Shown: positions 27,096 through 53,053, counted from the first letter of the stretch. The stretch is 64,000 nt of DNA from Monarcha castaneiventris obscurior (GCA_026261815.1 JAMPIT010000575.1:40897501-40961500); one strand, 5' to 3'. Notes: generated by a model from the letters alone, not told the origin. A program made the numbers and translations.

Positions 27096-30000
27096 TATTT
27101 GCATATATAAATACATATGTATATATAATATTTCTGTTTTCAAGAGCTGAAAAATGTTACAGAATAGTTCACTCAGTTTAAACTCACTGGAAATATAGTA
27201 TTAGGGGACAACAAGATGTGGATATAAATAAAATAAAAACTTCCTTCTGGATCAATTTTTTCCTAAAAATGGAGCTACTATCCAACATTTACTCAGGAGG
27301 AATCAAAGACATACGTTAAGAACAACTATTTTTGTGTTGTTTCCAGCCTTATGTGTGCTAGCGTTCTGACTGGAAACAGGAGAAAGCATAAATAAACCAT
27401 AAAGTAATTAATTGCAAATCAAAGCAGGCATTATTATATAGACTTAGAAATTACCCAGTTTACTGAGAATCAGTCTTCATAAAATTGCACTACTGCTGCT
27501 CTTGTAAGGAAGCAAAAGCAAAGAATAATGCTCTGTAATACTAATTCAGTATATTCAGGAACTACGTAGCAAGAAATAGGGCCTCATTAAGGCACTGACC
27601 AAATTTGTAAGTGCAGCTTTTTTCATAATTATGATGAAATAGGCTAGTGGTCAATCCAGTATTGTTGATTGCTTAAACAAAATTTATAGAAGTGTGAGAA
27701 CACCAGAATCACTCAAGTATTTAGAACATGAACCTGATGAAGATGAGCTTGTAAAAGTTAAAAGCAAGAAAACAGTTGAGCAAACAAAATGGATATTGAT
27801 GGAGAGAAAATTAAATTTTACTAGAGCATAAAAAAGTTCTGAAGACATTACTAGTAATCAAATCCTACAGTTTCAGGAGGTCCAGTAAATCTTCTGTAAA
27901 TCTTTGGCAACTTAGTTGGTAGCATTAAAAGAACACCAGGACTTGATCCTTCCTCTCCATTTTCTTAAGATTTAAAGCCACCTCTTTTTTAACCGCCTTT
28001 CAGAGTAAGATTAAGTAAGCAAAGGATAGGATCCCATAAATATTATTTCTTTTATTATTCACAGCATAGGAAAACTGTGACAGCAAAACTAAGAATTATG
28101 TACTTAAATGGCTGCAAACCCAACAAAGTTCAGAATCATGCCCTGTGTATTCCCATGCTGCATATTACCAAACCATTACAGTAGAAGATCTACCCAGTGT
28201 AGTACATCCTCAGATGTCACCTCCACATGGTTCACAGTACAATTTTAAGCAGGGCAAAAACTAGATATGTAACATTTATTTTACTTAAAGCCATCTCACT
28301 GAACATCTTATTGGTCTAAATATGCTACTGATATATTTACTGGGGTCTTGGTACTCTGTCTTTACAAACACCAGCTTAGATTCTTACCTAAGGAATTGGT
28401 ATTTCATTTTCAGCTGGGCCAGTTGAGCTGACCAAGCATCAAATTCAGGTCTACATGTATGTTTATCACTGCTCTTCCTATAAGAAAGTTGCCAGGCTGA
28501 GTGAAATCAATCACAAGAGATGCAACCAGGAGTTAAATATTGTCTGTCCACACTGAGTATCACCTAGTTTGCTCTATGCTGCTGCAATAGAAAAGTAATC
28601 AAATCACATAGCAACTTGTTAACAAAACTATTTGAATGTCAAGGTCCCCACAGAGTTAATCATCATGGATCTGATAACTATCTGTGCTCCTGTGCAGCTA
28701 GTAATGATGTGAGGCCCTAAACAGCTTGCAGCCATAAGAACCTGGACAGCTACTGTCTCTGGATGTGTCCCACGGAGTTCCAAGTGATGTCATAGATGTT
28801 TAGTGATGCTTACTAGTGACTACAGTAACCTGAGTTGATCTGATGATAGAACAAAGTGCCTGACCCTACACTGAGATTGGAAAGGGTAAACATTGGCATC
28901 CCTGCACTAATTTACAGCTATGAGCAGGATTAAGGACCTGCACAGGTGGATCCTTTTGCAGGTTCCAGATACAATGAGCTGGACTTTCTTGAACATTATT
29001 GAAGCAAGCAGTCAGAATCATCGTGCCTCGACTGAATGAATGTGCATTTGCAGTCCATTTGTGTTACACATTGTTATCAGAGGCTGGAGCAGATTACACA
29101 AACTGTTTGTTTAGATTAAGTTAAAGAGCCACCTTCTGCACTCCTTATCTACATCCCTGTTGACATCTGTATGTTTTGCTGAGATTCTGTCTCTCCTTAT
29201 GAAGAACAGCTTATATTGGTGAAATTTTAAATAAAGCCTCTTTCTTCTACAACTACCATGTCCCAGATCATCTTATGACTGTACTCATTACTCATGTTTG
29301 CTTGGAAACTGCAAGGCTGCCACTGCAGCCTCATTGCAAAACTTGGCTTAGAGGACTTTGTGTTCCTCCCATCTTCTGCAGAAAACCCCTTGACATTCAA
29401 CATTTTTATGTCAAGTATTATCTCCAATGAAGCAGGGTCCAGCATGAACAAATAAATAATCTGTCAGAAAATTGTTTGGGATATTTACTATAATCTTTCC
29501 TATTCTTCCTCATTTTACTTTGTTCATTTCTTCCAGAATTTTGAACTTTTTTCATTTCACCCTACTAATCTCTTCCTACTTGTCTAGTCTAGTCTCTATT
29601 GTCTGATGCACCATACTTCTGGATTTTGTGTGTGGGCATAGTGATCACCTACTTTTCCAGGCACAGAAATCCACAGCAGCCTCATCACAATCATTACCAT
29701 TATACCTGCCATACACAGCAGACATTCAAAACAGGGCAATCTCTTGGGTGACCAAGTTCAAGTTGAAACAGAAGCTTTAATGAAATATGAAGTGTTGCCT
29801 TTGGGTACATAATCAAATTTAATCATGCACTTAGTGGAAATTGTGCACTTGGTCTGTCTCAGGCTGGAGACTGCAGCCTTTATGGAGCTCTCCAATTACT
29901 TGTTTCATTCCCTAAAAAGCAGTTCCATTTGGAACACAAAGTATGAGCTGGTCATTTACAGTCCAAAGCACAATTAAAGTACTCAAATCAGGGGTGGGTT

Positions 30001-32210
30001 TCTAAGCTGTGACTGTCAGTCAGTCTCACACAAGAGAATGTGAAATACTCAAGTCCTCTCCTCCTTTACCCTGGAGGTTCAACAACCCTTCCTCCTGGCT
30101 GATCTAGATATACTCTAGAGAGGGGACTCCCCTCTAAAGGCAGAGGAGGGAGCAGGCACCAAGTCTGGGCCTGGAATGCAAAGAAGGAGCCCCTCCTTTT
30201 TCAAAGAGCTTGACTCAGGCACTGCAGATGCTGAGTGAGGAAAAGTAAAGCTGGCCTCACAGGTCAGCTCAATGATTGCCCTTGATTTATTCCTGCACTT
30301 GACTCTGAATGACAGTCTGATTATGCATAACTAACTTTAAGATTTTCATGAGTTGCAACTAAACTGCATGTTTCTTATTTTCAGGATACCTGACAAGCTG
30401 CCCCAGGCCCTTTTTTTCTGAAGCACCAAGCATTTCCATCTGTGTTATATAATAAAAACTATTTTGAAAAGGCTTAGTCTTTAGTTGACATCTCTGTGTG
30501 TCTCAGTCCCCAAAATGTGCAATGAGGATAAAAACAGTGCTTCTAACACTATTTTTGTGAAACTAAATTAGTATGTTAGAAAGCCTTATATTTCACATGA
30601 TGATTGCGATGGAAACAGCACAAGGGAATTACTAGTTTTATTTTCAGAGAAGTGTGTAGTAAATAAATGACAAGGCCATAGCTTGATCAATTAATACAAG
30701 ACAAAACAGTGATCAGTGTAACACAGTCAGCACATCTGGTCCATTGTATGAGATAGTGTACATCTGCAAAGAGAATATGCTGTCATGAAATATTTAGTCA
30801 TGCACATGTATTTTCAAGTGACTTGCTCTACATCTTTCCCAGTCTGATCATTTATTGAAAATATCTACGTAGACACTCATGCAGAACCATATAGAGAATT
30901 ATGTACCTATATACGTACACAGTCATCTATACATATATATAGGAACACTTCACAAAGTCTTTGCATTTTTACTTTTAGCATTAAAAGCAACCACCACTTT
31001 TCCTGTCCTATAACACTGGCACTAGTATATCAAAGGCTTCCACTGCTGGAGCTCCTGTACATGTAGTTGCATTTCTTTTTTTTTTTTTCTTCATAAGACC
31101 TGCTTATTTTCAGAGGAATTCTACAAGCATTTCTTTTCTTTTCTTTTTCCCTGTAACACTTGAATACTCAAAGTATTGTGAGGTAAAAATAAATCTCACA
31201 CTTTTCTTGTTTAATAACACACACCATATTGAGATGATATTTTATTAAATGTGCTGTTATAAACAAAGATATCAGCAGACCTGATTCTAGAATAATCATG
31301 ACTATTATAAACTACAGAAGAACATAGTTTACTACCATTTAGAATGGACTTTGAAAGTTTTCTCTCAAAAAAACACCCCTTTCTTAATCTAAGACTACAT
31401 GTTTCAGTGCATTGCAAGGCTCTCTACCATGAAGCAGGCCTCAAGCAGACTCATATATCCTTCCTTCATGTCCTTGACTTAGAAAATTCCATGCAGGAAG
31501 AGTCTGTATTCCAAAGAGTCTTTTCCCTTAGCTATAAGCAGGAATGGCACATATTTGGCTCAAGGTAGTGATGCATACATGTAAGCTTTCCTTGCTTCTG
31601 GGTGGCTTCTAAAAGTGTTGAATCTGGAACTTGAGCACGTCTTTTTCACATGTCATTTGAGAAAGCAAATTTGTAAACAATTGGACTATACCTGCTATTG
31701 ATGACATTAACTGCATCTATTACTGAAGCCATACATACAATTACTGTCTTCAGTAACTCTGTAAGTAGTGATGTAGAAAAAGACGGGTTTTTCAATGAAG
31801 AGCATCAACAATTCAATAAAATTATGTTTGATTGTCTCCAAACCAACAGTGGAATTTTCCTCTCCTTTTAAATCTTGTTTCATTACAGCCCAGAAAATAA
31901 TTTAAGACAAGGCTTTCTCCAACTAACCCTTCATAAAGGTATTGACAAGCTCACCAAACAAAACCTTGTCACATACATTTTTCAAAGTCAACAAAAACAT
32001 AGTCTTTTAGCTTCAATTTATTTACAGCTACTTGTTTGAAGCAGCTTAATCACAGTTGATTCAATTCAATAAAGATTTCACTTTATAAAATAGCTGGAGC
32101 ACACTCTATAAATGCAAGTCAAAGGTACACCTTGCCCCAATATGTCCGATACTAAATTAAAATACATATTTCAGCTAAAAATCTTTTACCTTGATTGACT
32201 AATAGTGGGT
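27096..32210. other. Intergenic DNA, no gene recognised
   Basis: AT-rich sequence with short alternating TA/CATA stretches near 27,105-27,130 and 30,905-30,945. No exon or RNA gene recognised. Confidence 0.55.
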
Positions 32211-32790
32211 CCTAAACGGTGACTTCAGCTTCCAGAAAAATACCTCCTTTGGGTATCCACCTGCTCCAGTGTGGAGTCTCCCACAGACTACAGGTCTCAT
32301 GGACCTCCAAGCACTGCAGGGGCACAGCTGCCTCACCATGGAATGCACCACAGGCTTCAGGGAAATCTCTGCTCTGGTGCCTGAAGCGCCTCCTCCCTCT
32401 CCTTCTGTGCTGACCTTGGTGTCTGCAGGGCTGTTCCTCTCACACCTTCTCACTCCTCTCTCTGGCTGCAGGTTGTCTGACAGAATTCGATGACAGTTTG
32501 CCTGATGTTAATCCCAAGCAAAAAAATTTGCAGGTTCTACAAGGGATTTGATTAATATAGAACAAGCATAGCAGGGGTTTTTTCCCATCTCAAATACATT
32601 ATCCCAGAGGTACTACCACTGTCATTGATGGGCTTGGCTGTGGGCAGCAGTGGGTCCATCTTGGAGCCAGCTGCCATTGGCTCCATTGGATATGGGGGAA
32701 GCTTCCAGCACCTTGTCACAGAAGCCACCCCTGCAGACCCCATGCAGACCCCCTGCTACCAAAACCTTGACAAACAAACTGAATTCAGTG
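32211..32790. repeat. Probable dispersed avian repeat of unassigned class
   Basis: A C/T-rich, GC-richer block begins near 32,211. Two sub-blocks (about 32,360-32,480 and 32,590-32,770) resemble text I recall recurring widely in songbird genomes, with 'ctgaccttggtgtctgcagg' as a typical piece. There is no coding signature. A repeat search would be needed to name the family and its true ends. Confidence 0.4.
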
Positions 32791-34080
32791 TTTCAGAATG
32801 ATCAGCACTAATCATTCATTCATTTTCATTAGAATGCAGGAGTTACTGCTGCTTATGTCTTGTAATTATTTGGAGCATCTAAAAAGGTATTAGGAAAAGA
32901 ATACAAAGCAAAATCTGAGAAGTTACATAGCTGAATTCCTTCAAATATTTCACTAGAAAATAGAGTGTGCATTTTCTTCTGATTGCAATTTCCGCATAAG
33001 AAAGAAGTTATTAAAATTGTAATAGCTAAAAGGCTTTGTACAAAACATTCTTTTATATTTCTAGGACCTTCTCAACTTTGTACTCTGGCCTGCTGAATTC
33101 TGTTTATTTCTTGGAATTTTAGAGGACTGCCAGCGTGATTGGATCAGAATTAAATCAGAATGCTAGAAAAGTTTGAAAAATATTTAACCTTGCAACAATA
33201 CATGACCTTATTGAATATTATGAGGCAGAAATAGCTGCAAATACAAAAATGAATCTGTTGTCATAGATAGGAGACAAACAATATAATGCCTTATTTTTTA
33301 AATACTTAGTTTTGTACTTCTGTGCCTGTGTCAAGCTCTGTTTCATAACTGATGTATTTAGTTTTGCAACCCAAAAAACACAGAAGAAAAAATAATTTCT
33401 ATTTTGCATCTGTTCATTGTAGAAAATTAATTGGATTTTGACATTTTTTGTCTGCAGCTGCATACTGCAAAATAGCTGCGACTGGAAGAATTTACTAATT
33501 TTCCTGTATATCTCATAGTTTCCCCAGCCCTGTTTAAGTTGAGGGACACAAACGTATGTTTTTGTACACGGTCCAGGAAAAGAGGCACAAGGAGGGAGAG
33601 GGTGACATCTTCTTCCTCTGCACTTAGTGCGGGTACATGGTGAACTCAGAAGTCCTGATATGATGGGTGTTCTGACCAGCACCTGGTCAAAATGTCCTCT
33701 AATGCCCGCCTAGGAAATGCCATGTTCTACTTCTTCATGAAAAGTCAGGTACATCAGAGGAATGAGGGTCTGGAAGGAGCCCAGGCCAAGAGGAGTTAAG
33801 CACAATGACATTAAACCACAGCCAAAGCTTATCCATCCCACCTTAACTGGGAAGTGCTTCCTACATCCAGCTCTATAAATGCAACTTCTGAGCACTTACA
33901 GAAGATTACCCACCCCACATATTCCCATTACACATCCACAGGTCCATCTAAGCAAGCTTCACACCTAGTGGGAGTCTAGAGCAGATGCCAGTGGAAGCTA
34001 TCAAGGTAAAACAAGATTTAGTCTCCAGAAACCTCTGGTGCAGGGGCTCCCTGATCTAGTGACAATGTCTGTGAACATAA
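32791..34080. other. Intergenic DNA, no gene recognised
   Basis: The 154-codon minus-strand frame at 33,218-33,682 is the longest here. It has no recognisable domain, a low-complexity Phe/Tyr-rich middle and no flanking gene signals, so I treat it as chance. Confidence 0.5.
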
Positions 34081-34300
34081 TAGCACCAGGGGAGGTTTAG
34101 ATTGGATATTGGGAAAAATTTCTTCACTGAAAGAGTGGTCAAGCATTGGAAGAGATGGTGGAATCACCATTCCTGGAGGAGTCAAAAAAAATTTGTCGAT
34201 GTGGTGCTTAGGGACATGGTATAGTGGTAGACCTGACAGTGTTAGGTTAAGTGGTGGGACACAATGAACTTAAAGGTTCATGTTCCAGGAATCCATTCAA
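34081..34300 (+). mobile_element. CR1 3'-end fragment, sense orientation
   Basis: 'caccaggggaggtttagatt', 'aaatttcttcactgaaagag' and 'gatgtggtgcttagggacat' are diagnostic CR1 3' untranslated text. The end decays around 34,280-34,300 without a clean tail repeat. Confidence 0.85.
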
Positions 34301-34637
34301 GTCTTTTTTGAATGCATGCAAACTTCTGCTACCTTTAGCAAACTTTTCTGTGTAAAGATTCATTGCCATGAGCCCCTCTTCCCTAGAGCTAAATATAAAA
34401 TCCCCCCTAAAGCATTGCATGGCACTGCACACAGTAAATAATGAAAACCAGAGTGCATGGAAACCCTGGCGGGCAGTGCTGTAAGGGTGTTCTCACGGAA
34501 AGCAAACACCAGTGACTGCAGATCTGGGCTGCAAAGAGAACGCAGAACAGGCTGTGCCTCCTGCCACCCTGGGCTGGTGAAATTCAGGGAGGTAACGTGA
34601 CATCACTGCTGGAGGAGATTGTAGGCAAAATACACCC

Positions 34638-34775
34638 AGAAAAAGAGGAGAGGAAAAACAGAAAGGGGAAAGGGGGAAGGGGGATGGAGGAAGGGGGAAG
34701 GAGGAAAGGGGGAAGGGGAAAGGGGAAAAGGGGAAAGGGGAAAGGGGGAAGGGGGAAGGGGAAAGTGGAAAGGCA
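34638..34775. repeat. Homopurine (GGGGAAA-type) low-complexity tract
   Basis: About 138 bases are almost entirely purine on the plus strand, built from GGGGAAA/GGGGGAA units and ending in three or four AGGCA units. Only isolated pyrimidines interrupt it. Open frames across it on both strands are artefacts of the repeat. Such mirror-like tracts can adopt triplex (H-DNA) structures. Confidence 0.9.
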
Positions 34776-34890
34776 AGGCAAGGCAAGGCCTCAGGGCCCG
34801 CGAGCGCGGCGCGCCCGGCTCTTTGGCGCCCCCTGGCGGCTGCCCCGAGCACTCGCGTTGACGGGCCCAGCCCTCGCCCTGCCGCATTTG
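34776..34890. promoter_or_regulatory. Small CpG-rich patch
   Basis: A very GC- and CpG-dense patch of about 100 bases (for example 'gcgagcgcggcgcgcccggc') stands alone in AT-rich intergenic DNA, directly after the homopurine tract and about 3.6 kb beyond the ANGPTL5 stop codon. It contains the CTCF-like site listed separately. It could be an insulator, an enhancer, or an orphan promoter. Confidence 0.5.
34826..34839 (-). promoter_or_regulatory. Putative CTCF binding site
   Basis: The 14-mer GCGCCCCCTGGCGG reads CCGCCAGGGGGCGC on the minus strand. This agrees closely with the vertebrate CTCF core (CCRSYAGRKGGCRS). Its place in an isolated CpG patch between the gene-poor left half and ANGPTL5 suits an insulator or loop anchor. 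Binding is inferred only. Confidence 0.6.
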
Positions 34891-37610
34891 GAACCTCGTG
34901 GGATTCAGGCCCTTGGCAGCGGACGGAAGAGGTGTACCTGGGAAAACCCTCTCCGTTTTGAATGGTTTTTATAACAAAGCTTTACTGCACTCAAAGCTGA
35001 GGCTGTTCTTTCCTTCTGAAGGCTTGTTTTTGTTAGACAGCCTCGCCTGTGAGACTGCTGAAAAGGACAGCCTGCCACGAGCACAAAACCCAAAACTGTC
35101 GGACCAGATGAGGCTGGGGAAAAGCTGAGCCAATGGAGGATAACACGTGGAAAATACACGGTTGTGAGCCCCTTTGATACTGGTATTAGCAGCCTTCTGT
35201 CTCCCTGACAATTGCACCGGAAATAAATACCTGGGTTTGTCTGCTCATGTGTGATTTCTACACATGTACAAACATAAAATTTGAAATGATGGAGCAAAAA
35301 ACCTTTCTGTAATGAAAGGAACATTCCCTTCTATACTTGTATTATATCTTTGTACATTTCCTGAATAGTACGGTGTCATTTGCACTGTTCCATATAAGAA
35401 ATACTCATTAGAGCATGTTGTAAAGTAACAACTTAACTTCTGGTCAATGAATATAGAACATGACAGCAAAACCCGTGTCCACTGAAAGCCATGGATGCTT
35501 TTCCTCAATTTTAACTCATTTTACAATGAGCTGCTAAATGAAGTGCATCCTGTCTTTATAGATCAGAACACCTGGCAGATCGATACCCAGCCTGGAAATA
35601 GGTGTGCAGGTTTCCAGTACCCCTTCTGTAAATAACTTACACTCTTTATACAGCCATACCAACAGAAATCCCACAAAGCACTTCTCCCACGCCGACAGAT
35701 TGCTGGCTTCCAGTTTGGCAATGGGACAATACAGGGCATGCTCCAGAGGGAGACGTGAAACAAAATTAAAGTGACCAGAATGGTCAAATAACTAAATAAC
35801 TTGAGTTCACCAAACTGAAATTTACAAATTAAAGACATACTATTGGAAAAAGAAAACAAACAAACAAAAAAAGAAATGTAATTTCATAATGTCACAGGTT
35901 ACATGTCCTTTAATGACAACTTCTCATAGTTTGAAGTATCATTCCTGGAGTAGATACTAACAGTAGTTAAACCAAGATATTCTTTATTTGTAACACTCAA
36001 ATCAGTTTCTCTTGATATGCTATACCCTACATGTTTCCTTATATTATAGTTGAAACAAGACTCTTTGGGAAATAACCAACTGATTACTAGTCCTAAATAT
36101 ATGGCCACACAAATCTTATGTTATCTTATGGCAGTTGGGAACCAGCTGCGAATATGAAACATTGGCCCCTGGAAGCAGTTTAATGTCCTTGAGAATTCTC
36201 TGTGTTTAACTAAAAATTTATTTGTTTTCACAGGTTTTTTGTTACTAGGGAAGAAATTGAATGAACCTTTGAAGACAATAGCCATCTATCACATAGAAAA
36301 TGTTCTGTCATTGCTGTATTCCAGATATGCACCAGGAAGCTGCCAACTAATCTCTAGCACTGTGATTTTCTAGGCATACACTACATTTTAGAACAATGTC
36401 TATTTGCAAGAATTATTATTTCAGCTCTAATTATCTTTTCAGGTCCATCTCCTTTAAGATTTGTTGCTGCCAGCAAATCTAGCCAATGCTGACAATGGGG
36501 AGACTAAACGTCATAATTAAATGTGGTAATATCCGCCAGCACAGGTCTGCAATCTTCATTTGCCACCTTCATTTTTAAGCAGGAATTCTAATTAAGCCAA
36601 AAGCAGCCTCAGGGTGTCAGTAGAATACAGCTATGTACATCCAAAGTACCTAGTTAGACTCCTGCTCACAGGCTCAGACCTGGTTGTCAGAAGAGAAGCC
36701 ACACCATGAAAGTTTGAGGCTTTCATTAAAACCATTAAATTTCCATGAAATTTAGCCCCTGGCATTCTCCAGTAGGATTGTTGTGCCACAGGCTGAGGAC
36801 TATTTCTGACATAAGAGCCCTAATACAGTGACAACATCCAGGCTTGCAGCCAGAATTAATACTCTTTCTAAGCTCCAGTGCTTGTTAATCTTAGTGCAGA
36901 AGCTCTTTCATTTTAGTATCTACCTTCATAGCTCTGCTTGGGTCCAGGCCGCCGTTCAGAGCAGTTGCATTCCTAACAAGGCTGGTGTGAGGGGGGGCTG
37001 GAGAGGGGGTACATAAAATCTCTTATGTCTCTCTAATTTCAGAGACTCCAGTGTCTGACAACAAACCCCCACTGTGCTCAGAGAATTCCGTCTCCCCCAA
37101 GAGCGGGACCTATCCCATTTCTCACAAGCCCTCTACAAGGCCTGTGATATTTTTCCTCAAGCTACTTCCTACCATGCTTCTCCTGTAAGCCCTCCCATGA
37201 GGATAGTCCTCAGTCTCCCTCTAGCAGAGAGGAAACCTGCTTTTAGCAACTTTTTACCTCCAACTGTTAAAGCTAGTCAAGCATACATGAAAAGAGGAAT
37301 GTTTTCTCTCCCTTAACCTAGTAACATATCCTATGAAAAGCTTAATTTCCTCCTATAGCTACATAAATCTTTGGGAAGAAGTCCTAAACCATGGTGGTTC
37401 TGAATTGATGATGGTTTCTGCTCACTGTATTAATGCTTGGTTAAAATAAAAAACAGCAAAGAAGAAATTTGTAGGGTTTTTAACTGTTTTCATTCCACAT
37501 GCTACTACAGAGCTGGTCTGCTGAAACTGAAACAAAGATGAGAAGTACCATGCCTAGCTGCTACAGATTAAATGCCAGGTTCCAGAAACACTGATGTACT
37601 AATAGTCACA
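34891..37610. other. Intergenic DNA downstream of ANGPTL5, no gene recognised
   Basis: No exons or named repeats. The stretch at about 36,420-36,640 contains homeobox-like TAATTA/CATAATTAAA motifs and could be a conserved non-coding element, but conservation cannot be judged from one sequence. Confidence 0.45.
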
Positions 37611-37612
37611 TT

Positions 37613-37700
37613 TTTATTGATATTATTTTACTGACAGAAATTCAAAGAATTTACAATCCTTAGTTTTCAATGTGTTTACACAGCTTAAGTTGTTTTTATT
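37613..37700 (-). terminator. Candidate polyadenylation signals of ANGPTL5
   Basis: Two minus-strand AATAAA hexamers (at 37,695-37,700 and 37,613-37,618) are the first perfect ones I find downstream of the ANGPTL5 stop codon. They would give a 3' untranslated region of about 0.8-0.9 kb. Confidence 0.35.
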
Positions 37701-38493
37701 CATCACCATATGATCCTTCACAAACTGAATGCCACTAAGAATGAAAAACATAAGATCAGGCCCATATATCCAAAAATTAAAATTGCAGACATTATAAGAA
37801 AAGCTGTAAGTTTTCCTTGAAAAAAGTTTTCATTTGTAGGGAATGGTGAAATAGACAATGGTAGAGTCAAAACTGGATTATGGAACACTTTGCGAAAATT
37901 AAATATAAAATCGGTTGTAGTTCTTGAATGTCACTATCAACCTTACTTGTATAAAAAATCAGGTTCTGATGGTACACAAAATATTATTTATACATTGAAA
38001 CAATTGTTATCATGCCTGATAAGGAATATAGAAAGAAGAGCTGATTCTGGAAAATTAACTTAAGGTGAAGAACAAGTATTTTTCCAAAATATTATGATGA
38101 AAATGGAAGGCATATGGTTTTTTCAAATAAAATTTGCTGAAATTTCTTGCCAATTTAGATATGAGGAGAGCACAGAAAAGCACATTCAAAAGTCAGCATT
38201 ACACTTCTTTTTATAATTTTTTCTGCTGGTTCTGAGATTGTCTAAGAGGCAGTTGAATAAAAGCTGACAGCTTAATACTTTTTCTGAAAACCCAGTTCTT
38301 CTTAGGACCTTTTTTCTCAAGCAGGAACACTATAAAGGCTGACATTTCATAGTAAAAATTAGTAACTGTATTATAGAAATATCTAATAAAGTTTTAAGAC
38401 TGAATGTTCAAGTGAAGATGAAAGGTATTTACGATTGTTGTGATACACCATTCCACATAACTGCATGAAGAGGCATATTTCTATTTTCATATG

Positions 38494-50069
<11,576 letters not shown>

Positions 50070-50243
50070 CTTTTACTTGAAGAAATGCAAATGTTTTGAT
50101 GGGTTTCAAATCTCTGTGGAAAGAATTGTACACTATGAAGGCCTGATCTAACTATTTGGGAATGTCTACAGCACAAAGGGCAGCCAACACATCACTCCTT
50201 TACTGCCTGGATTTAATAAACCACATTTCAACCGCACAGCAGA

Positions 50244-50252
50244 TTTTATATA
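50244..50252 (-). promoter_or_regulatory. Candidate TATA box of ANGPTL5
   Basis: The minus strand reads TATATAAAA about 175-185 bases upstream of the ATG. This would place a start site near 50,215-50,222 and a 5' untranslated region of about 150 bases. The region is AT-rich, so a chance match is possible, and an upstream non-coding exon cannot be excluded. Confidence 0.4.
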
Positions 50253-50259
50253 CTACTAC

Positions 50260-52690
50260 TTGCATCCAGAGGGAAATTACTGCTTATCACCTCTACATGA
50301 CACATGAAACATATTTTCATTGTGATAAACTCTAACAGATTTTCCTATATGCTATTTTTGAGTATTTGTGTATATTTGGCATGAGTGGTCAGGGCTACTT
50401 GAAAGAAAAACTAGTATCACTTGATCTTTTCAAATTTTTACAAAGATTTTTTATCATTAAAATTAAGGTGTCTGTGTTGCTGTCAAGGTAGTGCACTACA
50501 ACAGGCTGTAGAGACAATTTTGGAATATATCATCAAATTAAGTTCAAAATAGAAAACTGAAAAAAAAATTATTTTAAATTAGTACTTTGTATTACATAGA
50601 AAAATTTTTACCAGGAGGGTAATAGCATGATTTTGGTCTCACTGGAAGCCCACCTGTTGTAACACAGGTACTGAGACAATTATTCAATGCAATGATTTTT
50701 ATCCCTGAAAAAAGTCAAAGTACAAGAGAATGGCATGAAAAAGAAGAAAATTTAGAATTAAATTTAGTCCACAGAAGCTTAATTAAAACTACGAGGTGCT
50801 TACAGTTTTCATACACTCAAGTCCACTACTTTTGTATCTTAAAAATTGGACCTGATAGTCTAACAAAAAAAAAAAATTCATAAACATCCAAGAGATTTAG
50901 AGAATTTAGACACATTAGAGAATTTAAATTGTGATCTGGCTGAATAAATGAAACCTCAGCTTCCAATGTACCACTGGGAAATACACTGTCTAAAGGATCG
51001 TCAGAATACACTGTTCAACTGCACTTTACACTGGTACAACAAGACAATATTCCAAATCTGTCTTGATAATGTGGTTCATCTACACCCCTATCTAAAGCTG
51101 GAATACACTGGAAACAGCTTTTGCTACTAAGATTTGTTGGGAGCAATCAACATTTGTCAAGAGTGAGGATTAATACACTTGTTAATCCAATGTTTTCTTT
51201 AAAAATTAATAGCTAAATGGTATTAAGCACCTGTACCTGTGAGGAGCATATTCAACTGCCTGTGAAATTCTGAACAACTTTGGCTCTTCTGTATCTCTCA
51301 AAATCAAAATTTTCAATTTTTTCCAAAGCACCACATGGCACATCATAGCTTTCCAATATGAGACTTACTAGGGTTTAATTAGTGCATCAGTTGATGCTCT
51401 CTCAAGAAGATACATGTTGTGATCAATACTTCAGTCTCAAGAAGAAGGTGACAAGATTTTCATGGCTATCTATGTATCACATTAAGGGCAAACAGTGTTT
51501 CTTCCTCTTTCTATGTACATAAATAGGCAGAGGTGACAAATTTCAGGAAGGAATGGTTAAAATAGTCAGAACATTAGAACTTCTTCTCCCATGTAGTTGC
51601 CTACACAGCTTAGAGGAAAACTACACGACATTAGCAGGTTAATCCTCCACTGGAACAAGAAGGAAAGAAAAATGTGTTTCTGCAGCAGCACAGCTATGCT
51701 CCAGCCTTCAAATAAGACTTGTAATAAATTCAGAATCCATCCCACAAAGTTTTAAGAGCTGATCTTTATCCTTCACTGGAATATCAGTGTCTAGCCCACA
51801 GTAAAGTTTATACAGCTTCTTTCAAGCCAGCCGCCAGAGCAGGACCTTCCATTCTGTAACTACTTAAGATCAGTTTTCTTGCTGTCCCAGAATAATAATC
51901 ATACAGTTCTGAATTGCATGGCCCTCAGCTTGTCACCTGCTTGTCCCACAGTCTGAAAGATGTGAGGTCACTCATGAGGAGGGATTATCCAATAACCATA
52001 AAGGAGGACTATGAAGACTTAATAGAAAAGTAAACAAGGGAAAGACAGAAAGATATATAAACACTATCCTTAGTTCTAAATCTCAGAAGGTATCTTAAGG
52101 TGAAGCTGCATGTTGTGCTGTATTAGATCAAAATTTTCAGTAAATCTAAGGAAGGTCAAATTCTGCATGAGTTGACCACGAACTTCAATCTTCCTAGGTT
52201 TGACATGGGCTCAAATTCTGCATTTCCCTGCTCTGCTTCTGTTCTGCTTGGGTGACTCAGCTCTCCATCCTGATAAAGCCTTATACTGCATCTTAAATGA
52301 AAGTGCATTTCATCAGGCAAATTGGGATTTTAAATGTGTGTGAGTTGAAAAGCCCACAGTGGTAAAGTGACAACCACTTTTCCACATTTTGCAACACAAC
52401 AGAGCAGATGGGGGGAAAAGGTGGTGAATTTGGGGCTGGTATTCTGAACTAGAGGTGAAAGACTTGCATTTTAGGGTTACCTTCTCAACTGTGGTAACTG
52501 GGGTACTGCAAGTATTAAACACATTTGGCAACCTGACCACCAGTGGCCTTCACTGTAAAATGGTAATAGCAGCACCCACCGCAGAAACTGTGCTACAAAT
52601 ATGGGAAGGGGTCTGTGGAGAAAAGTATTTCACAAACGCAGAGTACTATTTTTACCTTCCTAGTCAAAGACATAAAACAGCTGCACAACG
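50260..52690. other. Space between the divergent genes
   Basis: No coding exon or clear transposon recognised in 2.4 kb between the ANGPTL5 promoter region and the A tracts before the CEP126 island. It may hold 5' non-coding exons or enhancers. Confidence 0.5.
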
Positions 52691-53053
52691 AAAAAAAAAA
52701 AAAAAGGAAGAATTGGTTTAAGCTCAAATACACCAGCCAAGAAATGTCTCGCCAGGAAATCACCAAGGCATTTAGCCTGTTGCTGACAGCTCATGTAAGG
52801 CAGGGCAATATCCCAAGACAACACACCCTGCTTTGCCTAAAAAAGAAAAAAAAAAAAAAAAAGTTTTGCAGTCTTAAAAACAAACTGGGGTTTTTTTTGG
52901 TTGTTTTGTTTCTTGCTATTTTTTATTACTTTGTGTAACTATATTTATGGACTTTTAAATATTTTCCTGTAATATTTTATCCAATTTTATTTTTTATTTG
53001 TTGTTTTTGTTGTTGTGATTTCTGCGCCCTGTGGGTTAAAAAAAAAAAAAAAA
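52691..53053 (+). repeat. Three long A tracts bordering the CpG island
   Basis: Pure A runs of 15 (52,691-52,705), 17 (52,846-52,862) and 16 (53,038-53,053) bases, with T-rich text between the last two. Long A tracts resist nucleosome wrapping and may help keep the adjacent promoter open. They could also be remnants of retroposed poly(A) tails. Confidence 0.7.
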